A DNA stretch of 64,000 bases from Legionella longbeachae (lineage in GTDB: Bacteria; Pseudomonadota; Gammaproteobacteria; Legionellales; Legionellaceae): positions 341,675 through 405,674 of the forward strand of contig NZ_RXNW01000001.1 of assembly GCF_004283175.1 (NCBI RefSeq). Reading direction: 5' to 3'. Position 1 is the stretch's first letter; each line of letters begins with the position of its first letter. A program made the position numbers and the translations under genes. Under the pieces are notes generated by a model that saw only the letters and a list, made by a program, of their open reading frames with translations, ran no database searches and was not told where the DNA came from. This document shows, piece by piece, positions 39,301-46,927 of the stretch.

Positions 39301-42211
39301 TTAAGGAGTGTGTATCATTAAATGCAGCCATCCAAGAAAGACTGGTATTTATATCTAAATCTTTAACTAGAAGTTTATTTTGTGGATTACCAAAAAATGC
39401 ATTCATTTCAGAAATAAACAACCCGTGCAATTGACTTAAGATAGTTGCAAATGCTGAGCCTGTAGTATTGTCATTTGCACTTCTTTTTCCGGTAAGCAAG
39501 AAACTTAAAATATATTCCCCTTTCGTTTTTCCAAGAATACCTACTCCGTACATTCCATTGAGTAATATAGGTTTTTTTTCTTCAAAAAAACGTAATTTTT
39601 CAATAACATCTGGAAACTTGGGGGTTGGGCTTTGTAATAAAATAACTAAATCATTTACTGCATCAAAAAGTGGTATTAATTCTTGATTCAGTTGCTCCCT
39701 TAATTGTTGAGGTACAATAAAACTTTGTAGATTTTTTTGTAATACCGCTTTGAGGGAGTCGATTTTAAATGCAGCGCTTCGTTTTTTTATTGCATCAACT
39801 AATGCATCGACAATCAGGTCATCAAGCTTGGAAATATCGCCATTGCCTAGCACACAACCTGGCAAAAGATTTTTTTCAATAATGTATTCTTTTATCCACT
39901 CTTCTTGTTTCTCAACAGTTTTAATTTCAATTGGAATAGAGTTTGGCGAGTTTGCCAGTGTTTCCAGGAGTGTTTGAATTTGTTCAATTTTGGGCAGTGA
40001 TTGTGATTTAGAGATATTTATTTGACTTAAAACACTCGAAACGATTTCTCTAAAGGCTTCACCTTTTTGGGTATCTAAATTTTGTAGTGCTAATAAAAAA
40101 TTATTAATGTTAGGCTGGGTTAAAACGGGTTCATTAAGTTTTGCTAATAGTTTGATAAGATCAGCGGATAAAATCTGGCGATTCTCTTGTAGTATTGTTG
40201 TGAAAGAGTTTATAACAGAAATAGGATGCAGGCTGTCCTCGGGTGATGGTGCAGTTTTTTGAATGCGTTCTTGTAGAATGTTAAATAGCTCAAATCCTTC
40301 ATTCTCTAAACAAGAGATAATTGGTTCAATCAGATCATCTTTAAAATTTTTATTGGGAAATGCGTCTTTAATTTCAATGCATAATTTTAATAAAAAATCG
40401 ATTTGAGCTAAAGAAGGAACGGGTTTTAATTTAAAACAGCGAGAAAATGCCTGTAATAAATCGTTTCGCGGATTTTGATGTAATTGTTGTAATGAGTGAA
40501 TACAGCTTGTTATGTTTTTTTTCCATTGTTCGATGTTATGAGTTGTTTTGTTGGCAAAAGTGCAGGTTAAGATAAAAATTAATTGCTTTCTTTGCAATGG
40601 TGTCCAGGAGTTGAGTTTTTCAATCTCATGGAGTTGGGTTTGAATATCGGACAGTCTGATTTCTTTTTTCCAATTTTGTCCCATATATCTAAATAACCAT
40701 GGTGTGAGTTCACAATGTTCATTTTCGATTTGCTGGTAAATGAGTTCTGGATCACTAATCGTATCTTCAGGACTGTCTAGTTTCATGCAAGAAGCTACTT
40801 GCTTAAAGTGTTGAGGGGCAGATTTTTGGGTCATCGCATAGTGTACGCCCATTGGCCCCCAATTAAGTTGAGTTAAAGAAAGACACTGTTCTTGTGGGTT
40901 TTCTGCATGTTCTATAACATCTAATACTCGATTTAATGTAATAAGAAGATGTCCTTTATGTTCAATCGGGCATGGTTTAGGAAGGGTTAAATTTTTTTCT
41001 ACGATTTTAGGGAGAAATACTTGAGTATAAGCCTCAAAAAAAGTGTTAAAGTCAAAACTACATTTATCATAGTTCAGATGGGCATTGGCTAAACCATTCC
41101 ACCATTCTTTTTGTTCCGCAGGAAGATGGACTAATTTTTGAAGATTTTTAATGCCCCGGGTGGTCAAAAGTGAGTTTTCTACTTCTGGATTCTCGAGAAA
41201 CTCGAGACTAATTTTTTTATTTAAGCATGAATGAAGCAACCTTACTAATAAAAGAGTATGTGCTTCACCACCCAATATAAATTGTTTGCACAAAAATGGA
41301 ACTATAATTTGGATTTGTTTTTGAGAAATAATAGATTGGGTAGTGGGTTTAGTAATTTGCAGTAATGCTTTGAGTTCCTCTTCATATTTGGGGAATAAAC
41401 TGATTAACGCATTTTTTTGTGCCGTTGAGTAAGAGGTGTTCATTAGTAAAGCGAGGGTGCTTTGAGATACATCGGGTAATAAACAGGTTATGAGTTCTGT
41501 AGGGGGTAAAATCAGTGGAGCTTGATTTTTAAGTGTAGGGGCTAATGGGGAGGGAAGCCTTCTTGGCGTATCTGTATAACAAAGCGCTTGTTTGTCTTTA
41601 TTAAAATAAAATCCTTTGGGAAGATTATTGGGAATAACTCCATCTTTAAATGCATACGAAAATTCTTTAATTTTTAATAGAGCGGATTCCTGGAAGTGCT
41701 TGATACCCAGGGCTTTAAGCTGCTGGGTAAGTATAGGAAACTCGGGCAATTCAGCAGAAATTAGGATGGGATTTTCCGTTATTAGATGTTCTATGTGTTC
41801 TTGCCGAGTATCCTTCTGAATGCTGGGTGGTTTAGGTAACATAAAGCCTTTTTGAATTTGGATACGCGCGCGAACAGATTGCAAGTTTGTAGTCAATGCT
41901 TTTTTTAAAGGATAAATTTTAGGCCCACTCAAGGTGTTTTGGAGAATTGTCTCCGCTGTTTTATTTAATACCGTTCGACGTGCGCTTAGGGCGAGTTGAT
42001 TTGAAATTTCTTCATTGCCAGGGATTTTAAAAATAAAAAGGCGTTTGCGTGGTTCGCTAATAAAATCTAATAAAGTATCAAAGTCCTTAGAAGAGACGTG
42101 TTCTGGATCAAGTTCAATTTCTACAGGGTTATAATTAACCTCAGTTTCATATGAAGAAATCAAGTTTTCCAGTTGGGATTGAAGGTATTTATTTTTTGAA
42201 GAGTGATCCAC
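33398..42211 (-). CDS. Giant SecA-like DEAD-motor protein, candidate effector
   Basis: 2937 residues. The first ~1400 are helical with no domain I recognise. A SecA-type motor core follows: Walker A in MRIKTGEGKS (~1463-1472), DEAD-box equivalent VVLDECDDALLD (~1575), SATPG (~1774), a TAMLAKGIDI segment (~1930) and the motif VI-like QIAGRAARNGKPGEW (~1970). The remaining ~900 residues are largely coiled coil. The signature TGEGKS and AGRAARNG are those of SecA rather than of RNA helicases, but no preprotein cross-linking or C-terminal zinc region is visible. Start: GTG 42211 with CAGGAG 7 bases upstream. There is no signal peptide. Its size, coiled coils and neighbourhood suggest a Dot/Icm substrate; export is not shown. 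Confidence 0.75.
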   Translation of the reverse strand: MDHSSKNKYLQSQLENLISSYETEVNYNPVEIELDPEHVSSKDFDTLLDFISEPRKRLFIFKIPGNEEISNQLALSARRTVLNKTAETILQNTLSGPKIYPLKKALTTNLQSVRARIQIQKGFMLPKPPSIQKDTRQEHIEHLITENPILISAELPEFPILTQQLKALGIKHFQESALLKIKEFSYAFKDGVIPNNLPKGFYFNKDKQALCYTDTPRRLPSPLAPTLKNQAPLILPPTELITCLLPDVSQSTLALLMNTSYSTAQKNALISLFPKYEEELKALLQITKPTTQSIISQKQIQIIVPFLCKQFILGGEAHTLLLVRLLHSCLNKKISLEFLENPEVENSLLTTRGIKNLQKLVHLPAEQKEWWNGLANAHLNYDKCSFDFNTFFEAYTQVFLPKIVEKNLTLPKPCPIEHKGHLLITLNRVLDVIEHAENPQEQCLSLTQLNWGPMGVHYAMTQKSAPQHFKQVASCMKLDSPEDTISDPELIYQQIENEHCELTPWLFRYMGQNWKKEIRLSDIQTQLHEIEKLNSWTPLQRKQLIFILTCTFANKTTHNIEQWKKNITSCIHSLQQLHQNPRNDLLQAFSRCFKLKPVPSLAQIDFLLKLCIEIKDAFPNKNFKDDLIEPIISCLENEGFELFNILQERIQKTAPSPEDSLHPISVINSFTTILQENRQILSADLIKLLAKLNEPVLTQPNINNFLLALQNLDTQKGEAFREIVSSVLSQINISKSQSLPKIEQIQTLLETLANSPNSIPIEIKTVEKQEEWIKEYIIEKNLLPGCVLGNGDISKLDDLIVDALVDAIKKRSAAFKIDSLKAVLQKNLQSFIVPQQLREQLNQELIPLFDAVNDLVILLQSPTPKFPDVIEKLRFFEEKKPILLNGMYGVGILGKTKGEYILSFLLTGKRSANDNTTGSAFATILSQLHGLFISEMNAFFGNPQNKLLVKDLDINTSLSWMAAFNDTHSLTFFFKEELIQKKVLPALKKTLQQLNTQDPEFENSILNEATLLVENAPSDQSLQEYKNKIESIANYLNLLIDIHERLPEQFNKIYKQLNTGALSRLNYTQKQILITKLIQEEIENLDLYLKLTTQALEENPDADSAAIERGIHGLVELFELNDLDHEAQVMFFKMSMAHNLKSTSPFPLAALNELKKSNLPEHIKSLIIKKIIHILTELSGATAPELVQSLVQQTQLFLTHKQGPAELCIALLDRFSPENREQDLNAYPLILQQFTQINAENRAKIATILTGLAQSKKDYTVNLFALLEVTKGLGRRSSEDIDQVLKLFATPPYPNTQSLNSALLAHDSEKLRAYCLSFDTNPFAKTGEQRDLSKQFATDRVKEALISLHDLLHEIDLPQSMQLKLAKQLTFIETLGYTDPLNPNDFKTLKKLTVSSRQDLKERAKTLLTQLRSKSIDPEQVEITYLELLAYLREIYFRTTGLFPNTTQMLILLLALNDPSSNLLMRIKTGEGKSINTPMLSVLQWIQGGTVDQCTANPQLLIRDFENNCEPFFKFLEIDTALIQRDSPPEIYKHNGINCSTVEDMAFFRLSTKESKKEKFLETNGPIHVVLDECDDALLDQVTLYKLVAENENLDNNPAEWIYPLAYQFINLATFRNTDPAQGKVWDEEEDLEQFRLFLNKEINEQFRGSVEKQNYLMASSNTHLKQWIHASCIAATLVENKHYIIQPLKEKDDSGHEATKKIICVPLVRSTPKAGSIFTEAVQQALQARLKAERKEQAQYFVIDPVPSVLANQSARGLIKFYQNTNGRLLGISATPGDKRELESLATAIGTQAISVAPYAGDRRINHKPVFTLNREETIQAMHKTLDKIKCPITKPTMEINPDTEIQTYAEREALITQTKSAIENWSLTQTQPILVISEDFDEAQALGTSLKAYKDQGFKIQIITGKENTSELDRIIKQAGQVNTITVGTAMLAKGIDINTGDHPKGLFVIQTYPDTERMTTQIAGRAARNGKPGEWLPIYQVKPPKDLLTQFFYYVFPWRRQRINERAVELLRNKIKSQATIDGLYTQAIDEAQHILMQQIEAWEGLLFELYPDDPRIQFEFYQWREALLGELTRSQETSTSESTLATSINQFKNIACKLWETAREEKWAAKAEKATHMTNEQSLRLKYLKQLDFAQELNLQTQLLQKSKPFTEASKALIQQNLETIIADKAGAVLDYTKPIGQVKTDLVLAQSKQILPRLIGEFCAVCPEAIEKFFPTYSQNASFIPEIITNMINKVIEKKNKFLYNEEKEELTESIIQFYQKKLMKADRNKVQDLLLQMKSLMLHHCKATCQFPLVEQFKIQGLVLNFCTLYQNSGLPTDMHLKNLQINYNEEIMKQLAQRLCAEFNWVKEQPEPFHALFERTVAKEAASTLYELAENVRASCQDKDKIQALYIELKKQHATLKNKYLFSVGHSSPRNVINDALNAIDSLTHPLHCDLEFRKNCHDKVISEHHISTFRHYLASTSPYFFETYDPIWNHLKETLLKISYQSQNNPCHIVQELYEATERFSTYEAYKPYSNQLKALKKNLLVSINELNKTDGLHQDSLTNLFVQKKTQFAHLLHVNPEQIRIQNGTDGIQSYIEIQVADAPLKGGFTGYQSAFLSRIENERNELKKLQIILEENKEELLNLSDKRAIEVLPMRKRAEFEKLLRLKALEAEDWNSSNIDRSELPEFIQKRLTQTDEMSQWDWTKNPVDLGQLKLMLNTNLDEFFIALINEQSRISKNIEDIRSKIHNIEELIHKQENEIFETGSRIKAAQERRQQPDCGYIESASLMSQVVYHQGKIIYFNQLIAKYDQLIQATQNEEIECIEELRKHNQLLDEKRRGFIKIHLQQTKHELMSSIQEECKQQIAKIQQELQTTEPTIRALENTEHQKSLYQTQRFFKISELLKYEARLTHEEELIPKNIPLQNMLANKTNRIYEENHQVSSLSYSV

Positions 42212-42577
42212 AACAAAACTCCTGTAAAATTTGGGAAAATATTCAGAAATACTTCATCTTTGTTCAGCAAATACCTGGCAAAAAAGAAAAATATCTGTTC
42301 TTTTTTCATTAAAATTGATTTCATTATAATGAAAAAATAGGAATGTACAACGAATGCCATGTAGATTAATTACTCATAAAAATCTTTTTTAAATCATTTG
42401 TTAACGAAAGTGGAGGTTTTATTAACCTTGATAGGGTGAGGGCTCTTTAAGTGTTTCTTGTAGCTCAAGCGAGCTATAAACAGCTTTATTAATATTGGCC
42501 GGAACATCGCATTAATTATTTGAAAATTTTATTTGCTCTGTAATTTTATTTGACTCCTCCAGGGTTTTAATTTCAGA

Positions 42578-43219
42578 TTAGTTATCTTTAATCGTTTGTT
42601 GCTTTGAAAGCAAATCCATATGATTGACTATATCTTGGGCATTGTAAGCATAACGTAAACCCAAGTGGGTTTGCCGGTCTTGTTGAGAAACGTCTGAAAG
42701 AACATCTCCAATATGACAAGGTTCACCAGAACTACTTACAACTTTATCGGGTAATTCAATGGTTTGTTTGGTGAGATTTTCTAATTTTTTGGGTTCATCT
42801 AAAAATGCAACTTTGATTTGAGAAATATCGACATTTTTTTCTGCTAAATGCTTTAAAGTTTCATATATATTTTTAACGCTTGGCCTATAATGATCACTAT
42901 AACAAGTAATGATCTCGATTTGACCGTTTTTAATTTTCATTTCACCCGCGCCTAATACCAATCCACCTTCAGTCATGGTGGAGTGAGCTACTTTATCTGT
43001 TTTATCTTTATGATTAAAAAGATATATATTTCCATCCGCGTTAATCGTAAAAGCGCAATATCCTTCTTTTCCATGAGACAACCTATCTGATGTATCAGCA
43101 CGCGTTGTTGTTAATTCTCTATCATACCTTACAATTCGCCCCTCTCGAATTAGTGAACGATGAGGATCGCGCTCTTTAGGTGCGAGCATCTTTGTTTGTC
43201 CGTTGCTGTCTTTTGTCAC
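42578..43219 (-). CDS. Effector-like protein fragment, central part
   Basis: 213 codons from a GTG at 43219 that lacks a Shine-Dalgarno sequence. It contains YCAFTINADGNIYLFNH, then VLGAGEMKIKNGQIEIITC and SDHYRPSVKNIYETLKHL. The GE(I/M)..NG.I..I....HY.PS pattern resembles a segment I associate with several Legionella effector-like proteins; this is recall, not a search. It probably belongs to the disrupted gene spanning 42422-43472 rather than standing alone. Confidence 0.5.
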   Translation of the reverse strand: MTKDSNGQTKMLAPKERDPHRSLIREGRIVRYDRELTTTRADTSDRLSHGKEGYCAFTINADGNIYLFNHKDKTDKVAHSTMTEGGLVLGAGEMKIKNGQIEIITCYSDHYRPSVKNIYETLKHLAEKNVDISQIKVAFLDEPKKLENLTKQTIELPDKVVSSSGEPCHIGDVLSDVSQQDRQTHLGLRYAYNAQDIVNHMDLLSKQQTIKDN

Positions 43220-43472
43220 ACATGTCGTTAATATTTGTTACGTTGGTTCCTTGCTCTATGCAGTATTGATTTAAGTCCTTTTTAAGGGTTTCTAGCTCCT
43301 GGACAACTTCATTTTCATCCTTTTCATCAACTTCCGGACCGAAAAGCCCATCATTAAAGCTGGCTATGTATAACCTGAAATCAACAATAACATTAAGTTT
43401 TTCTGCAAGAGACTCTGCCTGTTTGTATTGAGATTTATATTCATCAATTTGATTGCCGATCTCAACGTTCAT
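43176..43472 (-). CDS. Effector-like protein fragment, N-terminal part
   Basis: 98 codons starting ATG at 43472. The product is acidic and helical (KQAESLAEKLNVIVDF, ENEVVQELETLKKDLNQY), with coiled-coil character. Its last ~14 codons overlap the next frame, so they are likely read-through past a frameshift point. No family is recognised for this part. The preceding region 43473-43766 holds no gene; it ends in the tRNA promoter. Confidence 0.45.
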   Translation of the reverse strand: MNVEIGNQIDEYKSQYKQAESLAEKLNVIVDFRLYIASFNDGLFGPEVDEKDENEVVQELETLKKDLNQYCIEQGTNVTNINDMCDKRQQRTNKDART

Positions 43473-43766
43473 AGATTACACCAATTGATACACACATATA
43501 TAATATGATAGTATAATGACCAAGATGGAGTTAAAATGAATACTTACGGCTAGATAAGGCGCCTCCACAAATAATTAAGCTTAGTAATACAGGGACTAAT
43601 TCGGGGTTGGGCATTATAGAATGAATGCTATCTTATTTTTCTAAACTTATGACGAATAGGCTCGTATAATTTTGGACTATAACAATTCAATTAGTTTAAT
43701 TTAATCATATAAAGTAACAGTTTTGGGGATTAAAAGTATCTTCTTTTGGAAAAATGCAAAATTTAC

Positions 43767-43795
43767 TTGACAGAGCTTAGGTAGCTCATTAAACT
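43767..43795 (+). promoter_or_regulatory. Sigma-70 promoter of the tRNA-Ala/tRNA-Glu cluster
   Basis: A perfect -35 TTGACA (43767-43772), a 17-bp spacer and -10 TAAACT (43790-43795). The expected start is near 43802, just ahead of tRNA-Ala at 43810. Confidence 0.7.
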
Positions 43796-43809
43796 GCGAA
43801 CCTAATTTT

Positions 43810-43885
<76 letters not shown>

Positions 43886-43922
43886 TCAACATCTTAGATG
43901 TTGATGGAAAAAAATGTTCCAG

Positions 43923-43998
43923 GTCCCCATCGTCTAGAGGCCTAGGACACCGCCCTTTCACGGCGGGAACAGGGGTTCGAACCCCCTTGGGGACGCCA
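43923..43998 (+). tRNA. tRNA-Glu (anticodon TTC), copy 1
   Basis: A 76-nt cloverleaf with acceptor GTCCCC...GGGGAC, anticodon stem CCGCC/GGCGG around loop CTTTCAC (anticodon TTC), T-loop TTCGAAC and encoded CCA. It is identical to the next copy 122 bases on. Confidence 0.95.
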
Positions 43999-44044
43999 TT
44001 TTTTTGTATAGATAAGTAGTATTAAGTAGTATATTTAGTTCCAG

Positions 44045-44120
44045 GTCCCCATCGTCTAGAGGCCTAGGACACCGCCCTTTCACGGCGGGAACAGGGGTTC
44101 GAACCCCCTTGGGGACGCCA
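44045..44120 (+). tRNA. tRNA-Glu (anticodon TTC), copy 2
   Basis: An exact duplicate of the preceding tRNA-Glu, including six bases of 5' flank (TTCCAG, starting 44039). Encoded CCA ends at 44120. The 3' flanks differ from the base after CCA. Confidence 0.95.
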
Positions 44121-44195
44121 CCATTAAGATCGGATGCCGTTAGCTATAAAATCTCGATCAATGCTACACTTTTATCAATTCATATTTGCGCAGAG

Positions 44196-45521
44196 TTACA
44201 ACCTTTCAAAAATTGTCCTGGTGTTAAATCCAAACAATCGTTCATGCATTCTATATGCATATTCATCAGTCATATTGGCGATATAATCACAAACAATTCT
44301 ATAAGCAGCTGTTTCATCTGCAGATTCTTTAAACAAGATTCTATTTTTATTATCCAATAAACTGCCTGGATTTGAGCTGATGGCATCAAATAATCTAAGT
44401 ACTACTGTTTGCCCGCCATACTCAAAAGTGCGTGCCTCTTGAGAGTCGATAACATTAGTGTAGATGCATTGTTTTAAATAATGGAGCAGTGCATCTGCTT
44501 CTGGAATTAATGCAAGATTGTATTTAAGTAGACTATTTTCAAAATTTTCGTTTGTGATAATGATCTGCGTAGAAGTGATGAAGTAGTTGACCATTTCGCC
44601 AATAGTTTGTTTTCTTGAATATAAATCTGATGAAAATAAAGAATCAATGAGATGAGTTTTTCGATGGTTTAATGAAGTATTAGCTAAAAGTAGTCTGAAT
44701 TCTTGAGTATCTAGATGAGCAGGATTTATGAGTCTTAAATGGATGGCATCTTCGAGATCATGAACTCCATAAGCAATATCATCGGCGATATCCATGATGG
44801 AACAATCAAAGCTATGATAAGCGGATTTACCCATTTTTGTCCCTTGGGGAATTTGTGTTAAAGATTGAAATAACTCTTTATCGCTATTAGAAAAAGGAGA
44901 GAGTAGCCAATCAATTTCCCGCTGTTCGCAATCAAAATAAGCTTTAGGAGGCAACCAGTCGTTAATTTTGATGGTTTTATGAATGGACTCATGGACAGGG
45001 GGGTGTTGGGGTGCAACAACAGAGGACCGTTTTACTGGATATTTGAGTATACCAAGAAGTGTACGCCGGGTTAAATCAAGGCCATAAGTCCCATAGCTAT
45101 TTTCAACTTTAGTAAGTAGCCTTAATGTTTGTCCATTTGCTTCAAAACCACCATAATTGCGCATCATATAATTCAGTGCTACTTCACCTCCATGACCAAA
45201 TGGTGGATGGCCAATATCATGAAGTAAACATATAACGGAGATAAGATCATCATTAGGTAATAAACCAGAAAGCATTGAATGCTTTTCTCGAGTTATTAAA
45301 AGATTATGTACAATACTACGGCCTATTGAATCTACTTCTAAAGAGTGTGTGAGACGAGTACGATGGAAATCTCCTTCATCAGTTCCTAAAATCTGTGTTT
45401 TTCTTTGTAATCTTCTAAACGCGGGACAATGGATGACTCGTGTACGATCCCGTTCGTAGGGATCCCTATGATCTTGGGAGCCTCTTTGATTGGTTTGTCC
45501 TGAGCGCCTGTGTGTCCACAT
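44196..45521 (-). CDS. dgt: dGTP triphosphohydrolase family protein (HD domain)
   Basis: 441 residues of the dGTPase/SAMHD1-like bacterial family, with start-region RDPYERDRTRVIHCPAFRRL, the HD metal motif HDIGHPPFGHGGE (about residues 116-128) and a distal DIADDIAYGVHDLEDA providing the last metal ligand. The enzyme removes triphosphate from dGTP (or other dNTPs), shaping nucleotide pools. The length fits the dGTPase type-2 group rather than the 505-residue E. coli Dgt. It is convergent with the tRNA cluster. Confidence 0.88.
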   Translation of the reverse strand: MWTHRRSGQTNQRGSQDHRDPYERDRTRVIHCPAFRRLQRKTQILGTDEGDFHRTRLTHSLEVDSIGRSIVHNLLITREKHSMLSGLLPNDDLISVICLLHDIGHPPFGHGGEVALNYMMRNYGGFEANGQTLRLLTKVENSYGTYGLDLTRRTLLGILKYPVKRSSVVAPQHPPVHESIHKTIKINDWLPPKAYFDCEQREIDWLLSPFSNSDKELFQSLTQIPQGTKMGKSAYHSFDCSIMDIADDIAYGVHDLEDAIHLRLINPAHLDTQEFRLLLANTSLNHRKTHLIDSLFSSDLYSRKQTIGEMVNYFITSTQIIITNENFENSLLKYNLALIPEADALLHYLKQCIYTNVIDSQEARTFEYGGQTVVLRLFDAISSNPGSLLDNKNRILFKESADETAAYRIVCDYIANMTDEYAYRMHERLFGFNTRTIFERL

Positions 45522-45706
45522 AAGTTATTGCCCTAATAAAATCAATTACTGTAAGACATTATTTGTTCTTTAACAACACAAAATCCTAAAGTTTTTTCTA
45601 ACTTTGTAGATATAGTAATTAAATAATATTTGTAAATATTCATCGGTTGAATACAAGGTTTGAGCAATGTAACGCATAAGAAGAATTATAAATTAGGGGA
45701 GTGATC

Positions 45707-46225
45707 ATGAATGATACATTTAAATTTACGCTTATAGGGATTTGTGCTTTTGGTATGTCTTCTTGTTCTATGATGGATAGGAGTGAATATCCTAATTACC
45801 CGACGTATATTTATGATCCGTCACAACCATATACATTAAATAATTATAATACGATTAATTATGATTATAGTTATCGGCAAAAGCAAGAAGTTGTGGTTCC
45901 TGATTCGTATCATGTAGGAGAACTTCATTCCCCGGTATCATTTAAGGATAGGGATCAAACTTGGGTCAATAGCCAGAATCCTCAAGGTTATACGATTGAA
46001 CTGGCTGAAGGAGAAAAGGCATCTCAAGTAGCACAAGTCCTCTATAAAGCTCCAAAAAATGATCGTATGGCTCAAGTAAAATATGACCGTGATGGTAAAA
46101 CTCACTATAAAGGAGTATATGGTACTTATACAAGTGCCGAAGAGGCTCAAAAGGCACTTAATGCATTGCCACCGGAAATTAAAAATGGAGCTTCGGTGAT
46201 TAATTGGAATAGCGTACAACAATAA
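45707..46225 (+). CDS. SPOR-domain lipoprotein
   Basis: 172 residues from ATG 45707 (AGGGGAG 5 bases upstream; the GTG at 45701 overlaps that site). A signal peptide ends in lipobox GMSSC (Cys near 18), followed by a Tyr/Pro/Asn-rich linker. The C-terminal SPOR domain (~85-168) has YTIELAEGEKASQVAQVL, then YKGVYGTYTSAEEAQKALNAL. SPOR domains bind denuded peptidoglycan at division septa, so the protein likely sits in the outer membrane and reaches the septal wall. Confidence 0.8.
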   Translation: MNDTFKFTLIGICAFGMSSCSMMDRSEYPNYPTYIYDPSQPYTLNNYNTINYDYSYRQKQEVVVPDSYHVGELHSPVSFKDRDQTWVNSQNPQGYTIELAEGEKASQVAQVLYKAPKNDRMAQVKYDRDGKTHYKGVYGTYTSAEEAQKALNALPPEIKNGASVINWNSVQQ

Positions 46226-46263
46226 ATATGGTTGGATTGAATTGTATTCAATAAGGGGTAAAA

Positions 46264-46422
46264 ATGCTCTACCATACTTATGTTTTTTTAATTATATGTC
46301 TCGTTTCTGGTTTTATTGCATATAAAGAAACAAACCCTACATCTTTATTGATTGCAAGGGTTATTTTCTCAGTGTCTTTAATTGCGCTTTTAGCGCATGC
46401 GCCACACCCTGAAAATTTTTAA
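46264..46422 (+). CDS. 52-residue membrane protein
   Basis: A short frame with ATG at 46264 preceded by AGGGG at 5-base spacing, stop TAA at 46420-46422. The product has two hydrophobic segments (YVFLIICLVSGFIAY and LLIARVIFSVSLIALLAH) and polar ends. No family is confirmed. It follows the SPOR lipoprotein by 38 bases on the same strand and may share its transcript. It is convergent with lspM. Confidence 0.55.
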   Translation: MLYHTYVFLIICLVSGFIAYKETNPTSLLIARVIFSVSLIALLAHAPHPENF

Positions 46423-46444
46423 AAAAATTGCACTTTTAATACAA

Positions 46445-46927
46445 TTATGTCGTTTTTTCTGTAGCACTAATGAGGATCATTAAACGAGTTATGCCTGGTG
46501 TTTTTGTGCGATCCGCCTCAAACTGCTTTACTGTGATAGCATATCCTTGATTAATTTTTTCTAACCAAGCAATAAACAAGTTAAATGCAACCGCATCAAA
46601 AGTGAGTTGAATATCACCGGAGCCTGTTTGTTGCAACTGATAAGGAAATTTCAAGGTAGGATCATTTTTAAGTTGAGTTGCTAATGCAGTTAATAATTGA
46701 CTGTTACTCACTACTTGTTTCGTTTGTGTTGTACGACCTTGTTGCTTTATTTTTTTCATCCACTGTAAGGTGTTGATTTTATCAACTAATTGTGTCGATT
46801 TTTGGTTTACACGATTATTTAATGGGGTATATAAAAAAAGATAGTATATGTAAAGAATAAGACAAAGTCCCGTTCCAATGAGCATCCATTTTTCTCTTTC
46901 ATTAAGAGTACTTAAATAAGATTTCAT
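46445..46927 (-). CDS. lspM: Type II secretion protein LspM (GspM)
   Basis: 160 residues with one N-terminal TM helix (~15-33, WMLIGTGLCLILYIYYLFLY) and a small periplasmic ferredoxin-like domain, the layout of GspM. In L. pneumophila the Lsp type II system exports many degradative enzymes; LspM is an inner-membrane assembly partner of LspL. Its ATG overlaps the lspL stop by 4 bases, so the two are coupled. The other lsp genes are elsewhere, as in L. pneumophila. Confidence 0.85.
   Translation of the reverse strand: MKSYLSTLNEREKWMLIGTGLCLILYIYYLFLYTPLNNRVNQKSTQLVDKINTLQWMKKIKQQGRTTQTKQVVSNSQLLTALATQLKNDPTLKFPYQLQQTGSGDIQLTFDAVAFNLFIAWLEKINQGYAITVKQFEADRTKTPGITRLMILISATEKTT

Larger units (their letters stand above)
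42422..43472 (-). pseudogene. Disrupted effector-like gene (one frameshift, two in-frame stops)
   Basis: Read on the minus strand, a 98-codon frame (43472-43176) overlaps a 213-codon frame (43219-42578) by 44 bases in a different phase, and the second has no ribosome site. After its TAA at 42578-42580 the same phase continues as SEIKTLEESNKITEQI, a second TAA (42512-42514), then CDVPANINKAVYSSLELQE and a stop at 42422-42424. All pieces have coding-like character, so an original ~345-residue gene with one frameshift and two nonsense changes is the simplest reading. The alternative is two short intact genes. The rest of the gap to the giant gene (42212-42421) holds nothing else recognised. Confidence 0.55.

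Noticed and set aside
42160-42360. 66-codon minus-strand frame across the giant gene's start
   Set aside because: Overlaps the well-supported GTG start and ribosome site of the giant gene and has no homology.
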